In this document: one piece after another, positions 47,591-59,210 of the stretch
Layout of the letters: every line of letters starts with the position of its first letter
Numbering within the stretch: position 1 is the first letter of the stretch
Position numbers and translations under genes: made by a program
DNA from: Pagrus major
Lineage: Eukaryota > Chordata > Actinopteri > Spariformes > Sparidae
Direction: 5' to 3'
Length of the DNA: 64,000 nucleotides
Assembly: GCF_040436345.1 (NCBI RefSeq)
Contig: NC_133238.1
Location: forward strand, 4,147,150 to 4,211,149
The notes under the pieces: generated by a model
The model's database searches: none
Told to the model about the DNA's origin: nothing
The model's input: the letters and a program-made list of their open reading frames with translations, nothing else

Positions 47591-48051
47591 TTCTTAACAA
47601 AACTCCACTCCACATTCACCAACTGCCTCACTGAAATAAAATCCTGGATACATTCTAACTTCCTCCAACTGAACTGTGACAAATCGGACATGGACAACAT
47701 CAGCCCCAAATCCCTCATCAAAACCTCTCATTTCAACAACACCAGAACTGGCCAGAACAAATCACCAGAACTGCCTTCTTCCACTTCAAAAACATAGCCT
47801 GTCTCCACTTATCACTCTCACTCTTAAATAAACTCCAATATGCCCAGAACTCTGCCGCTCACCTGCTGACCCACACCAGCACCCATGACCACATCTCCCC
47901 TGTCCTCCAGAAATGCCACTGGCTCCAATTCAAAATCCTCCTCCTCACTCACAAAGCCGTCCAATTTCCACCTGGTGTTTTATATTTTTCTGCTTTTTAA
48001 ACTGTAAAGTGTCTCTGAGTACCGTGGAAAGCGCTATATAAAATAATGATA

Positions 48052-48085
<34 letters not shown>
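47591..48085 (+). mobile_element. L2-like LINE 3' part with (ATT)n tail
   Basis: Reads SNFLQLNCDKSDMDNISP in the RT C-terminal region, then NTARTGQN. After a frame change come LQYAQNSAAHLLTHTS and HDHISPVLQKCHWLQFKILL. The end is GTAAAGTGTCTCTGAGTACC, AGCGCTATATAAAA and ATT units (48,050-48,085), the standard L2 3' end. Confidence 0.88.
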
Positions 48086-48086
<1 letters not shown>

Positions 48087-48493
48087 GTGTTAACTTGAAA
48101 AGTGAATGGGATGTGAGATGATGATACCAGTGAGTTCAGAGGGACGGTGTGGACCACCTCCTACTGCTGTGTTGTTACAGATGTCATCCTGTGGTGTTCA
48201 GGATGTTGTACTCAAGTACTGTACTCAGTGTTGTGAATAAGATATTCAGATTTTTATTTTCATTCAAACACTTTTGAATGTCGATGTGTCTTCAGCCAGC
48301 TCATGCCAATACAACTCATTTTAGATTCAGGCTATAATGCATTAATTTAGAACAGTGGACAGACACTTTTACTGGTTTTACTACTCAAGTAGTTTCACAG
48401 ACGTGTCCTACAGAACCAAATATACTCTTCATAAAATATTTACCAAATATTTTACGAAGAGGTGCAGTGCAGACCTGTGCTTCTCTCCTCTGC

Positions 48494-48685
48494 TCAGTCT
48501 TCCTTCAAGTTGTCGATGAGCGCCTGGGTCTGCTGGGCCAACCTCTTCTTCTCAGCCTGCTGCTGCTTCTTCAGGGCCTCCTCTGCTTTCTTACTCTGGT
48601 AGATCTTCACTCCAGCAAACCCCAAACATAGCAGGAGTGTCTTCAGGGCCAAGATGTACAGGAGGATGGGGACATTGTCCAAAGC
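48494..48685 (-). CDS. smim11: SMIM11, small integral membrane protein 11 (coding exon 2)
   Basis: This exon holds 63 of 68 residues. Joined to the exon at 49,517-49,531 the protein starts MINWKALDNVPILLYILALK; human SMIM11 starts MNWKVLEHVPLLLYILAAK. Residues about 11-34 form one membrane helix (LLYILALKTLLLCLGFAGVK). A charged, Gln/Lys-rich coiled tail follows (KQQQAEKKRLAQQTQALIDN), ending LKED before the stop. Acceptor TCCCCAG. The start must come from the upstream exon: the first in-frame codons here are GCT TTG, not ATG. Function is poorly known even in human. Length and topology fit the family. Confidence 0.95.
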   Translation of the reverse strand, partial: ALDNVPILLYILALKTLLLCLGFAGVKIYQSKKAEEALKKQQQAEKKRLAQQTQALIDNLKED

Positions 48686-49516
48686 CTGGGGATAGACAGA
48701 CAGAGTTTATGTTGGAGTAGAACTTTGTGTTTTTCTGCCTCCATACAGCTGGAGACAAACGCACATTGTAGAGTAAGAGGAAACATAGCCTCTGTGGTTT
48801 CATAACACCAGAGAAGAGGAAAGAAAGCTCTGGAAGAGCCAGGCTTTCTGGAGAAGTTTCTCCCCCTCCCCTCTTCTCCACCAGGCCTCAGCTGTCTCTG
48901 TGGGAGGTGGGAGTTAAATTTGGTCACACAGGGGAGGAGGTGTGTGAAAAAGAGAAGCAGCTGCAAACCATGTAGAGTTCAGGCTTGTGGTTGTAACAGG
49001 TCATCGCTGCCCAAACTTCATTCAAAAATCTGAGAATAATCACATTGCAGCACATTTACCACGAAAACCGGTCAAGTTTAAAAACATTTAACTCTTTCAC
49101 TCAAAATTATCTTTCATTCGGCGTCCGTCCAATCCATCAAGTTGTATTTACTTCAATAACTGTTTTTACTGTCAATCTGTATGATTGGTAGTGAGTAGCA
49201 GTTCACTGCCAGAACAAAACAGACTCAAACAAGGAAACAGAAGCACGACGTTACAGGCATACCGACGGTGTAATTAGCAGTAGCATAGATTGACTGCTAT
49301 GAAACTATGTGGCTGATTGTGAAGTCTGTGGCAATTGTGACATTTAACGCGAGACACACAAATATGCTCAGCTGCAGCAGTGTTAGCATTATGCTAGTCA
49401 CAGTTCAAACAACCTCAAATTGATCAAAAAACAACCAAACACGAAACCGACAAACAGCTAGTAACAACTTATACTTTAGGTATTCATATAAATATAATGA
49501 CTGTGGGAGTATTTAC

Positions 49517-49531
49517 CTTCCAGTTGATCAT
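49517..49531 (-). CDS. smim11: SMIM11 coding exon 1
   Basis: Five codons (MINWK) end at an AAG|GTAAAT donor, phase 0, matching the phase of the second exon. The NWK motif just after the start is conserved with human SMIM11. The 5' UTR lies above 49,531. Confidence 0.93.
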
Positions 49532-49559
49532 TTTCACTTCTGTAGTTGTTGAAGTTCCT

Positions 49560-49635
49560 ACACTTTGAGAGCCGCACAGCTAAATGTACCACTGAAGGAG
49601 GCGGGGCATGTAGTGACGGGCCAATTGAAATGCAT
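49560..49635 (-). promoter_or_regulatory. SMIM11 core promoter candidate
   Basis: Read on the minus strand, ATTGGCCCG (an inverted CCAAT box) is followed by GCCCCGCCTCC (an Sp1-type GC box) and then the 5' UTR, with no TATA box. The GC box is about 70 bases before the ATG. This is a housekeeping-type promoter layout; the start site is not determined. Confidence 0.55.
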
Positions 49636-49639
49636 TCCT

Positions 49640-51240
49640 TTTAAAGTGATCTGTGCTGCATTCATGTTTGTGGTGCAAAGCAGAAATACACTCAAATGAT
49701 TCTGGTTTAGTCTTTAAAAGACCTTTTGGCATTGATCAAATATTGAAGCACAAATATACATGTACTTAGCGGTGAATTGTGATTTTAAATTTGATGACGT
49801 TTTATAATATGTTTAATCAATGCTGTGTTATGTATAAGGATTATTCCTATTGAACCTGAATGCATCATTACACTTGACAGGCTGCTGCAAACGAGGTTAG
49901 CAGCTGCTTCAAGGTTCTGGTGTCTGGAGCTTTCGGTCCCAGGCCAAAATGTGTTGTAGCAGCATATTCATGTTCATAGTTAGTTAAATCAGTTAAGTAT
50001 GACATGTGTCAGATAAAATAAATAGGTCAAATAAACTGAATAGGCCACATTTATTAAAGTCGAAGATCATTGAGGACTGGCTGGCTCTCATTCACAATGA
50101 TGTCTAGTAAACTATCGATTGCGCGTCTACATTGCATTGTACGGTAAAGAGTGTGCAAACAGGGACTTTATGGTGCATTCATGTGCACCTTGTAAACTCT
50201 GACACCTCTACATGAATGACTGCGAAGGTTGTTTAAAGAAAAGATAATTTTTAAAATAATGTTATACATTTCTTAATGATTTGGGGCAAAAATCATAACA
50301 TTATCCCATTCAGTTCTATCTAAGCAGATTTCAAGGTCCCCAAGTACCTCTGTAATACTTTTCAAGCATAAAAGTAGAAAATAATACCCACCATGGGCCT
50401 GATGACTCACCAGTCTCATAATTCTTATGATCAATCTAACCCTAACCCAAAGAAATGTTTTAAGATTGTATGCAGGACAGAATTGAACTGCATTTAGCTG
50501 TGTTAAACATTTTGGTTGATCTGTTTATTTTTATGTGAGAGCTGTTGTCTATCTAGGAGCTGTGATCTTGAAAACAGGCAGAGAAAGTGTTGCCATTAAG
50601 CTTTACAGTTGAAATAACATTAAATCTTACATATTTTCCCAAAAAATTTCATAATGGTGATCATTCATAACTAAGGTATTGGAAAAACAGAAACAAAAAA
50701 AACCCCATCTGAAAATAGGATGATGCCATAGAGCCTTACTCATGCCAGCTGGGCAGAAGGTTGGATCAATTTGTGGAATTGCTGAAAATGTCTATATCAG
50801 CGTAAAAAAAACAACTAATAATAAATAATAACAGTAATAATGTGAAGATGATTAAGATGTAGAGTGAAATGGGCATTTCAAATTATTTTGTGCGGAAATT
50901 GCAGCAATGAATGAACATGGCATTTGGAGTACCTGTGAGAGGGTTTACAAAAATATATTGGAGTTTTCTGATAATGCGCAATACGACGTAACGTAAATGT
51001 CAACAACTGACCAAGAACGTGGTTAACAAACGATGTTTGCAAACGCCATGTTTCGCTTGTTTTGGTAAGCACAGCTTCCGTAATGCAAGAAATGACTAGC
51101 ATGTATGCCAGCAGATCTTGATACAGGCTAATTGGCATACTATTTTGGCATATTGGCATACATATTTGTGATATTTAGACACGTGCTCACACAAATTGTG
51201 CTCTCGTCATTTGTATAACAGGCAGTCGACGGGAGCGATC
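49640..51240. other. Gene-free stretch
   Basis: No exon or transposon protein was recognised. CTAACCCTAACCC, a two-unit telomere-like word, lies at about 50,436-50,448. The part near 50,930-51,180 resembles a dispersed repeat but could not be assigned. Confidence 0.35.
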
Positions 51241-51244
51241 CGTA

Positions 51245-51326
51245 GTCACGGTGGCCGAGAGGTTAAGGCGTTGGACTCGAAATCCAATGGGGTTTCCCCG
51301 CACAGGTTCGAATCCTGTTCGTGACG
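51245..51326 (+). tRNA. tRNA-Ser(CGA)
   Basis: 82 bases in a complete class-II cloverleaf. The acceptor stem pairs GTCACGG with TCGTGAC, with G discriminator. The D arm has GGCCGAGAGGTTAAGGC (A box). The anticodon stem TTGGA/TCCAA holds loop CTCGAAA with anticodon CGA (51,278-51,280). The long variable arm is TGGGGTTTCCCCGCA, and the T arm CAGGTTCGAATCCTG (B box). TTTTT at 51,338 is a Pol III terminator. CCA is not encoded, as in eukaryotes. All stems are intact, so it is probably functional. Confidence 0.97.
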
Positions 51327-51342
51327 AGTTAAATCACTTTTT

Positions 51343-53295
51343 CAGACTACTTCATTAATTTGGCCTTGTGCAGAACAAATGACAATTTTGAATTAATGTT
51401 TTTTAAATTGTACACAGGGTGGTAAATACAGCCTGTACAGCTGTGTGACACATTACTGTACAGCAGCATCTCAACTGTATAAAACAGTGGTAAACAAGAG
51501 TTGATTTTTTAACTCACATAAAATACTGCAGTTACTTCACACATTATTAGCTTTAATTGCAGTCATTGTGCAGGTCCTTGATCGATACATCACTTTTTTA
51601 TCGAAAACTGGCAGAAAAAAAATCCCTCTAGAATTGTTTTGATATAATGAAACAGACCTTAATATATCAGATTCCACTTGCTTCATAACATATATCTAAT
51701 ATGTTCCAGCTGTTAGAGAAACATATAAACTGGGTTACTTAAGCAGGAAGTGTAAATGTAGGCCAAGGTTACAGTGACCTGCTTTGCATCAAATCTCAAA
51801 TCTCCTCTGGAGGAGTAATTGTTCAGTCCACAATACAAACAGAGGTTTCATATTTTGTTGTTGTTGTTACATTGATGTAAGATTGTCATTGTGGGACCAA
51901 ATAAAACATACAGAAGATTCCCTCATGGGAATGTGGGCCATACAGTGTACGTACGGCTCAGATAACACATGCACTGCTTTATCCAAATCAACAGCTGAAG
52001 TAACAGATCTGATTGCACAATTTTGTTGATCAAAACACCAGCAAAGGTTCAAATTCATGTACAATTTCACAACAGAGGTGGATTATATTCATATTTGCCA
52101 TGCATTTGTTGGGGACATTAAGTCCAGCCCAGGGGCTCAGTATGTTGGATTATTTCAGAGGGTTGTGGCACAGATTTAAAAACATTACGGGTAAAAACAG
52201 CCTTCATAAGCTGTAATTATAATTGCCTTGTGTATTTTTGTGGTGTTCATTGACTGTGGTAAATTTGTCTTAAAAGGTTTAAAAAAACAAACAAAGGAAA
52301 CTTTGATGTTATAAGTATGCTAGCTGTCAAAAACAAACCAAAAATATCTCAAAGGTGCCCTGTGGAGTTTTTGACCACTAGTAGTGGTATATATAAGAAT
52401 GGGTCCATGCTTTGATGTCCATGAGCATATGGGCAACGAAATTCACAATCCTGCCTCTGGTTGCATGTTATTGCAGTGATTGTCAGTTGGCGAAGATGCA
52501 ACACTAAGAAACATAGCAACACCCTCGAAAAAAGACTGCTAGCTAGTATGGATGTTAACAATGCACAATTGAAGATTGGTAGTTTTGCAAATGTTTTATG
52601 TAGGAAATACTTTCAACCTATTTGTAAGGCCTCTAGAATCCACAACATGTATCGCGGTGAGAAACCCTGAATGTAAACATAACCTTTGTTTGTTTACATT
52701 TGTTTGTTTTGTTGCACCTTTCAGTCAAGGTCCACTAACTGGCTTTTCACTCAGCTTTCAACCACATCTTCATCAGCAGATGGCGTTGTCAGTGGTTTTT
52801 AAAAAATGAAATAAAGTATATAAAAAGTAGTCAAGTCTGTGGGATTTTTTAACTGGAATTTGGATTATTTTCTACAAAACATGTAAGTATCATAAACTTA
52901 TGATACTTACATGTTTTGTTCAGCAAGATAATCTTCACAGATGAACACCACTTTGTGATTTTTCAAGCATAAATGAAATCACCAGAAGTAAATAGCTAAT
53001 GTTAGGCTATAAATTAATGAAAGACATTACTATACACTGATCAGTCTACAAGTTGTTAAGTTAGAGTTAGAATGGTTTCCAATGAATGTCCACCTGTTGA
53101 GGCAGACTAGTGCGTGAATGAGACTCCTTGTTTGGCTTGATGACATTTAACGTCTCATTAAGCCACTTGTTAGCAACTGCCTATATTACAGACATGTAAA
53201 CACCATTGACTGCTAACTTAATTCCAGGTTTAAGCACTCATCCAGGCCGGTCACCTTGTTTTTTATGGGTCCAGCTCAGAGTAACTAAATGTACC
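51343..53295. other. Gene-free stretch with one palindrome
   Basis: Short ORFs lack family resemblance. The part near 52,350-52,560 resembles a dispersed repeat (GTGCCCTGTGGAGTTTTTGA). The hairpin at 52,875-52,918 is listed separately. Confidence 0.35.
52875..52918. repeat. 44-bp near-perfect palindrome (21-bp arms)
   Basis: Arm CAAAACATGTAAGTATCATA plus A (52,875-52,895), two-base centre AC, then an exact inverted copy (52,898-52,918). It can form a long cruciform or RNA hairpin. Confidence 0.97.
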
Positions 53296-53297
53296 TT

Positions 53298-53552
53298 CTA
53301 TGTTGTTTTTTTAGGTTTTAGCCGACCATCAAGTTTGACTAATATAATAAAAGGTGGGGTGAGCCATCCTTTACGAAGACTGTTTGTATTGTATATGAAC
53401 TCAACACCCAAATAAATACTCCCATCCTCCAGCGCTCCCTCAGAAATTACACCTCCCAAATTCATGGATGCGAAACTAAGATCCAGAGAGTCCGATGTGC
53501 TGTCCCAGAGCCAGCACACACCTATCAAGCAGAAACAGAGCAACCTCCACAT
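53298..53552 (-). CDS. Hypothetical ORF with signal-peptide-like start (doubtful)
   Basis: The 84-codon frame begins MWRLLCFCLIGVCWLW, which looks like a signal peptide. The mature part includes SFASMNLGGVISEGALEDGS. A donor-like GTAAAG follows the NSL codons. An alternative reading is that CTCTGTTTCTGCTTGATAG is a splice acceptor, not coding sequence. No family was recognised and no partner exon was found, so this may be chance. Confidence 0.2.
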   Translation of the reverse strand: MWRLLCFCLIGVCWLWDSTSDSLDLSFASMNLGGVISEGALEDGSIYLGVEFIYNTNSLRKGWLTPPFIILVKLDGRLKPKKTT

Positions 53553-53955
53553 ATGTCATCATTACTTTGAACTTTGAGAAGTCAGTCGACCATCAGAAAG
53601 CCTCAATGAGTTTCACATGGTCTTCACCCTCACCTGATCATAACCCCTTTCTTTTCAGTTTTTGTTCCTCTGACTTCCTCTTTGGCTTTGAGTGCCAGCT
53701 CTGGAGGAATAAACACACACAGTTGAGGAGAGCCCACAGTTTGCTCTTGGAGCTAAAAAGTGGAATTATCTGTCTGTTTGGGGCGAATAGACCTACGATC
53801 AGACTCACTTGAAGAACATGAGGTGAAATTCACTTCTCTTTATGTGTGAACACTAATAGCTTGTTAGCCTTAGCTAGCTTGGTAGCTTCCAGACAGGTGG
53901 GCTTGTTTTAACTAACTAGGCTCGCTTCAGCTCCACCCACGCTCCACCTCTTTGG

Positions 53956-53997
53956 CCAGTTTTGATTAGCCAGGAACTCCTGGCTAATCAAAACTGG
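53956..53997. repeat. 42-bp near-perfect palindrome (20-bp arms)
   Basis: Arm CCAGTTTTGATTAGCCAGGA, two-base centre AC, then its exact inverted copy ending at 53,997. The same design and centre as the palindrome 1.1 kb upstream, but unrelated arm sequence. Confidence 0.97.
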
Positions 53998-56280
53998 TGG
54001 AGTCAGGTATGGCTAAGGCGCTTCATTCTGGCTCTTCAGAGACCTGTGGGTGACGTCATTGTGGCTCTGTCCTCTATTATATGCAGTCAATGATTGGATT
54101 CGGTGGCTGACCCTACAGTTAAAACTTTGCTACTTAAAGGGATAGATGTAGTTCAATAAAACACTGAAATCAAACATGAAACTGTGCAGAAACTGATTTA
54201 GATTCTTTATAATATGCTGCTTTCCAAATAAATACACAATGAACAAATATGTTAATTCTCCATGTCAGCTGTCAGTTGAGTAGATTTTTATCTTCCACCA
54301 TGTTAAATGTGTTAAAGTCCTAAATGAAACTGCAGGCCTGTTCCCACTGGGCTGTCACAGGATACTAATGAAGCGTGTGTTTTAATGAGCCGCACTCATA
54401 GGAAGTCACTGTAGTCTCAGACCAGTCCTGATTCACTGGAGAGTAAGTGTGGAATTTCATAATGTTGTATTTACACAGTGATGGTCATCTGAAGTGTCCG
54501 TGACTGTGGCCTGTTAGTAGACTTTGGTTTCTCCTGATCTGCTTTATAACACACTGTGACAATGGCGTCCATGTTTTACTCCCATTCACACAGGTGCTTC
54601 AGTTCATAGTGCAATGCATGGAAAATGAAGGTTGAAAAAAGAAAGGACGAGTCATGCAGTGTGTCTCCAGCTATGTACATACATGCTGTCAGCTCTTGGT
54701 TCATGGTGACAGGGAAGAATTAGGTATTTAAAAAAAAGCCTGATCTGTGATGTACAGGGAGCACACACCTTTGGCTCACCTTCATCATTTTGGATAAGCA
54801 AAGACAAAGTCCACCAGTCCTTTTTTAGCTGTCCACTGTGTTACCTGTCTGGCTGACCACATACTTTAACCATCTGTCCAGATTTTATCCATCCTTTCAC
54901 ATGTCCATTCTTCTGTATATCCATCTTCACATGTATTTGTCCATCAATCACTGAAATCCATCCAACTTCCTCTGCCCCTCCATCTGTTTATGCAGAGTAA
55001 CATATCCATCTGACTACATACTGATCAATTGATATACCCATGTTTTATTCCATTTTCTTATTGAACATAATTCCCATGAACAGACTGAAACCTTCCTAAA
55101 ATTGAGGGGGAGGAGGCTAAGTCAAGGTTATCCAGTGACCCATCTAAAGCAAAGTGCAAAGGGGGAGAGTTCCAGGCAAGGACATATATCAATATATATT
55201 GGTCTTTCCCTTTGGAGAACAGGGTTCACATTTCATTTATGACCAAAACTCAGGAGTGATTTTTTTATGTAACGTAAGTAAGTTAACCTATGTTATGTGA
55301 CATGAGGTAGGTAGAGCATCATAGTGTGAATCTTAAGGCCGCTGAGCAAGCTGCTGTATTTGACGAGATGAGAGTAAGAACATGTTCACTGTTGCACTGG
55401 GTGACATGTTCCTTCATTCCTTCACTGATTGTTAAGTCTTTTCATGGGATTTCTTGAAAATAAGAAAATATTGAAAAACACCAGCCTTATCATTCTGACA
55501 GAAATAACTTTCTTCTTCTCTTTGGCAATTTGATCCAACTCTAGTTTAATGAGAGGGATACGATTCTTTCCATCCTGTACCTCACATTAACTCCCTGCAT
55601 AAATCTAACACCATAACTGAGCAGTGGCATAACGCTTTCCGTGCTTTGTATTTTCCTTTGTAGTAAATCTATGATTCCATTGTGTGAGTGGTTATAAAAG
55701 CCAAGAGCACAAACACCACATTTATGTCCTTGCAGAGAAGTTTCTACGGACACCACAAACCTCTCAGGTATGCTGATCTTGGGTTGTGTCAAACAACCAT
55801 GTGTACCTCTGGCCTGGTGCATGAGTCAATCCTTTCTTCATATTCATTCCTTACATGTAGCTCACCAGCAGATGCATCCTTAAATGTTGATGTTCTGTCT
55901 TCATCATGTTTGTGTTGGTCTGTTTTGGCTGTTAGTCCAGCATGTCATGAAGAAACTATGTGAATACCTTGTGTCCCTCCTCCCAGTTGTCCTGCATTTA
56001 ATATCGCTCCTCCTGCTAAGTTATGTTGGTTCCGTCTGTAAGTAGAGGTAGGGTGTTGCTTTAAATATCTTCCTCTGGTCATTCTGTGACCCCTGCTATA
56101 GTTCCCTGCTTACTAGTGGCTATAACTATCCGCCCCGGACACAGTCCCAGCAGAGGAGAGCGGTCTCTGTAAAGTCACAGCACTTCTTAGCTTCTGTGCT
56201 TCTTCTTCATGCCCAGGAGGTCTCCCGCTGACTAAGTGGGAGGTGAAGGGAGGTTCTCCCTTAGTCATGCTGATAAGGCA
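53998..56280. other. Gene-free stretch
   Basis: No exon with conserved protein was recognised. Part of it may be 3' UTR of the minus-strand exon at 56,305-56,457; a minus-strand AATAAA lies near 55,044. ORFs near 55,541-55,963 overlap on both strands and lack support. Confidence 0.3.
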
Positions 56281-56298
56281 TGACAGTGGATGTGCTCA

Positions 56299-56457
<159 letters not shown>

Positions 56458-57465
56458 AGAAGGAACACAAAGGGGAAGGGTTAGAGACAGCATGTGGAAT
56501 TTTTGGCGAGGGGGTGGGGGATGATTTTCATAGCCAGCAAGTACCAAGTTATAACTTTCCACAGTGTATCTCCAAATTACAGCATCTGTTCAGCAGTGAT
56601 GATATAAATGAGTCAACGTATCCTATACATAAAAATAAGAAATTAAATACGTATGTACAGGGTCCAAGATCACACAACAAAGTTATTGTTAATTCCCTGC
56701 TGTATTAAAATATAGTAACCATTTCTTCCAATAATTGTAAAATTTATCTATACAAAGATTCAGGGAGAAGGTCAACCTTTCCATGACATGAATTTTCTAT
56801 ATTTCTGCATAAATATGACCTAAAATAACATCAGATTTTCACACAAGTCCTATAAAGAGATAAAGAGAATCCAATTAAACAAATGAGACAAAAATATTAT
56901 ACTTGGTCATTTATGTATTGAGGAAAATGATCCAATATTACATATCTGGGAAAAAGTAAAAGTATGTGAACCTTTGCTTTCAGTATCTGGTGTGCAGCAA
57001 TAACTGCAACTAAACGTTTCCGGTAACTGTTGATTAGTCCTGCACATCGGCTTGGAGGAATTTTAGCCCATTCCTCCGTACAGAAAAGCTTCAACTCTGG
57101 GATGTTGGTGGGTTTCCTCACATGAACTGCCCGCTTCAGGTCCTTCCACAACATTTCGATTGGATTAAGGTCAGGACTTTGACTTGGCCATACCAAAACA
57201 TTAACTTTGTTCTTTAACCATTGTTTGGTAGAACGACTTGTGTGCTTCGGCTCGTTGTCTTGCTGCATGACCCACATTCTCTTGAGATTCAGTGCACGGA
57301 CAGATGTCCTGACATTTTCCTTCAGAATTTGCAGGTCTAATTCAGAATTCATTGTTCCATCAATGATGGCAAGCCGTCCTGGCCCAGATACAGCAAAACA
57401 GGCCCAAACTATGATACTACCACCACCATATTTCACAGATGGGATAAGGTTCTTATGCTGGAATG

Positions 57466-59210
57466 TAGGGCTGTGCAATTAATTGAATTTTGATCGTGAT
57501 TTCGATTTTTGGGTCAAACGATCTCCAAACTAATATAATCGAGTTGAAACAATTTATTTGGCATTTTTCGTTGTAAAGTAGGCCTAGAGATTTTCTGAAA
57601 ATCCCTCCCCCAAAGCATTCAATGCGGCCCTGCTGACTGGCACAGAGGCGCAGTATTGGCGAACCGAACCAGTGTGAACGGATAAGCCGGCGGTGCGGAG
57701 CGAGGGCGTGTCGATCTGATGGTGTTCACTGTCTGATAACTATACAGATCCTTCACTCAACAAAATATAGAGAAATGTCCCACAAAGCAACGTTACAGGA
57801 CCAAACAACAGTAACATAGTAACTGGTCGTGTCTTTGGCAACGTTATGTTAGGAAAAAAATACCGCAGTAAACGTGGAGAGGTGTCTGTCCGACTGACTC
57901 TTCATCACATTTCTGCCCGAAAAACAGCGTCCGTCCCCGGCAAAAAACTTTTACTCACCAAGTGTTTGTCTTGGTGAAAAAAAATCACTGCGAAGGTCAG
58001 CCCCCCCAACCGAGACTTCAGTGAACTTTTCCCCATAAAACAGCATCCCTCCCCGCGAGTGACATTCAGATAGCGTCCTGTTGACAATGGCGATTATGTA
58101 ATTATGTAATTCAGAGAATTATTAGAGAAAAACGTAACTTTGTCATTTTCCAGGATGTTTGGTGGGTCAGGATCCCAATCACAACACATTATAACAGCAT
58201 CCATATGATTATAAACAGTCAGCAGGTACATGTTTAGATTAACAGGAGGACACCGGGGGAAACACGTTGAAAAAAAAACAGACGTCATCATGACATGTAC
58301 CGTCACGCCTCTTTTGGAGCTGCGATGCCGGCTTTCTGTGTGAATTACACTCTGGTTCGTCTTTTATGCCGGAGCTGCTTGGCTATGTGTGAACAACCAA
58401 CGGCGGAGAATTGGCAAACCGTCGCTGCGGCGATAATGTGGCGTCTCTGTGTGAAAAGGGCTAGTCTCAAGCAGCTGTAAAGTCACTGTAAAGTTGTGTG
58501 TGTGGTGACCAGCGGTATTCAAAAAACAGTGCGAGTGGAAAATGACAGAGGGAGGGCAGCCCCATTTGGTCGACAAAAAGGGTAGAAAAAGTTCTCTTGT
58601 ATGGGAACACTTCAGATTCAAAGAATCCGACGAGGAGCAGCACCACACAGTGTGCAAGATTTGCTACAAGGTGATATCTGCACCACTTGGCAACACAACA
58701 AATCTATTCAACCATCTCAAACTAAAGCACAAAGTCACTCACGACGAATTAATAAAGAAACAAAAAGACAAGGCCACAACCCCCACGACATCAATGCAGA
58801 GTCAGACATCGATCTCAGACACACTGTATAATGCGACTCCTTATCCGTCAAATTCGGATAGGCACAAGAAAATAACAGCTGCCATTGGATACTTTTTAGC
58901 TAAATATATGCACCCTGTCGTTTGTCTTATTTGATTTAAGTATAAGTATATTTATTTTATTTATTAAATGTTTTATAGAAATTGCAGAACAGTTGGATAC
59001 ATATTTGTACATTATTTTCGATTTGAACATTTTGTGTATTTTTTTAAAGGGGAAATTTCAAAGTTGTCAGTTAAAGTGTTTTTTTTGGAGAGAAATGCTG
59101 AATAAATGCATCATGTTTCCAAACTCAAAAATAATCGTTTAAATAATCGTGATTTCAATATAGGCCGAAATTATCGTGATTATGATTTTTTCCATAATTG
59201 AGCAGCCCTA
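57466..59210 (+). mobile_element. hAT element with BED-finger ORF, nested in Tc1
   Basis: Flanked by exact CTGGAATG duplications (57,458-57,465 and 59,211-59,218). The ends are TAGGGCTGTGCAATTAA and, inverted, TAGGGCTGCTCAATTAT, followed by further paired sequence (GATCGTGATTTCGAT with ATCGTGATTTC). The only gene part is the ORF at 58,542-58,934, so the element lacks a catalytic domain. Confidence 0.92.
58542..58934 (+). CDS. BED zinc-finger N-terminus of hAT transposase
   Basis: 130 codons, intact. Residues about 14-62 form a BED finger: SSLVWEHFRFKESDE, then HHTVCKICYKVIS and NLFNHLKLKHK, giving W..F, C-x2-C and H-x4-H. BED fingers bind DNA at element ends. A Lys/Thr-rich linker and TSMQSQTSISDTL follow. 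The frame then enters SDRHKKITAAIGYFLAKYM, the usual start of the hAT central region, and stops at 58,934. The catalytic and dimerisation parts are missing. It resembles the first exon of ZBED-type transposases. Confidence 0.82.
   Translation: MTEGGQPHLVDKKGRKSSLVWEHFRFKESDEEQHHTVCKICYKVISAPLGNTTNLFNHLKLKHKVTHDELIKKQKDKATTPTTSMQSQTSISDTLYNATPYPSNSDRHKKITAAIGYFLAKYMHPVVCLI

Noticed and set aside
48591..48966. Minus-strand ORFs over the SMIM11 exon and intron
   Set aside because: Different frames from the conserved SMIM11 reading; intron sequence included.
55541..55963. Pair of overlapping 91-93 codon ORFs on opposite strands
   Set aside because: No domain, no splice border and no conserved neighbour.
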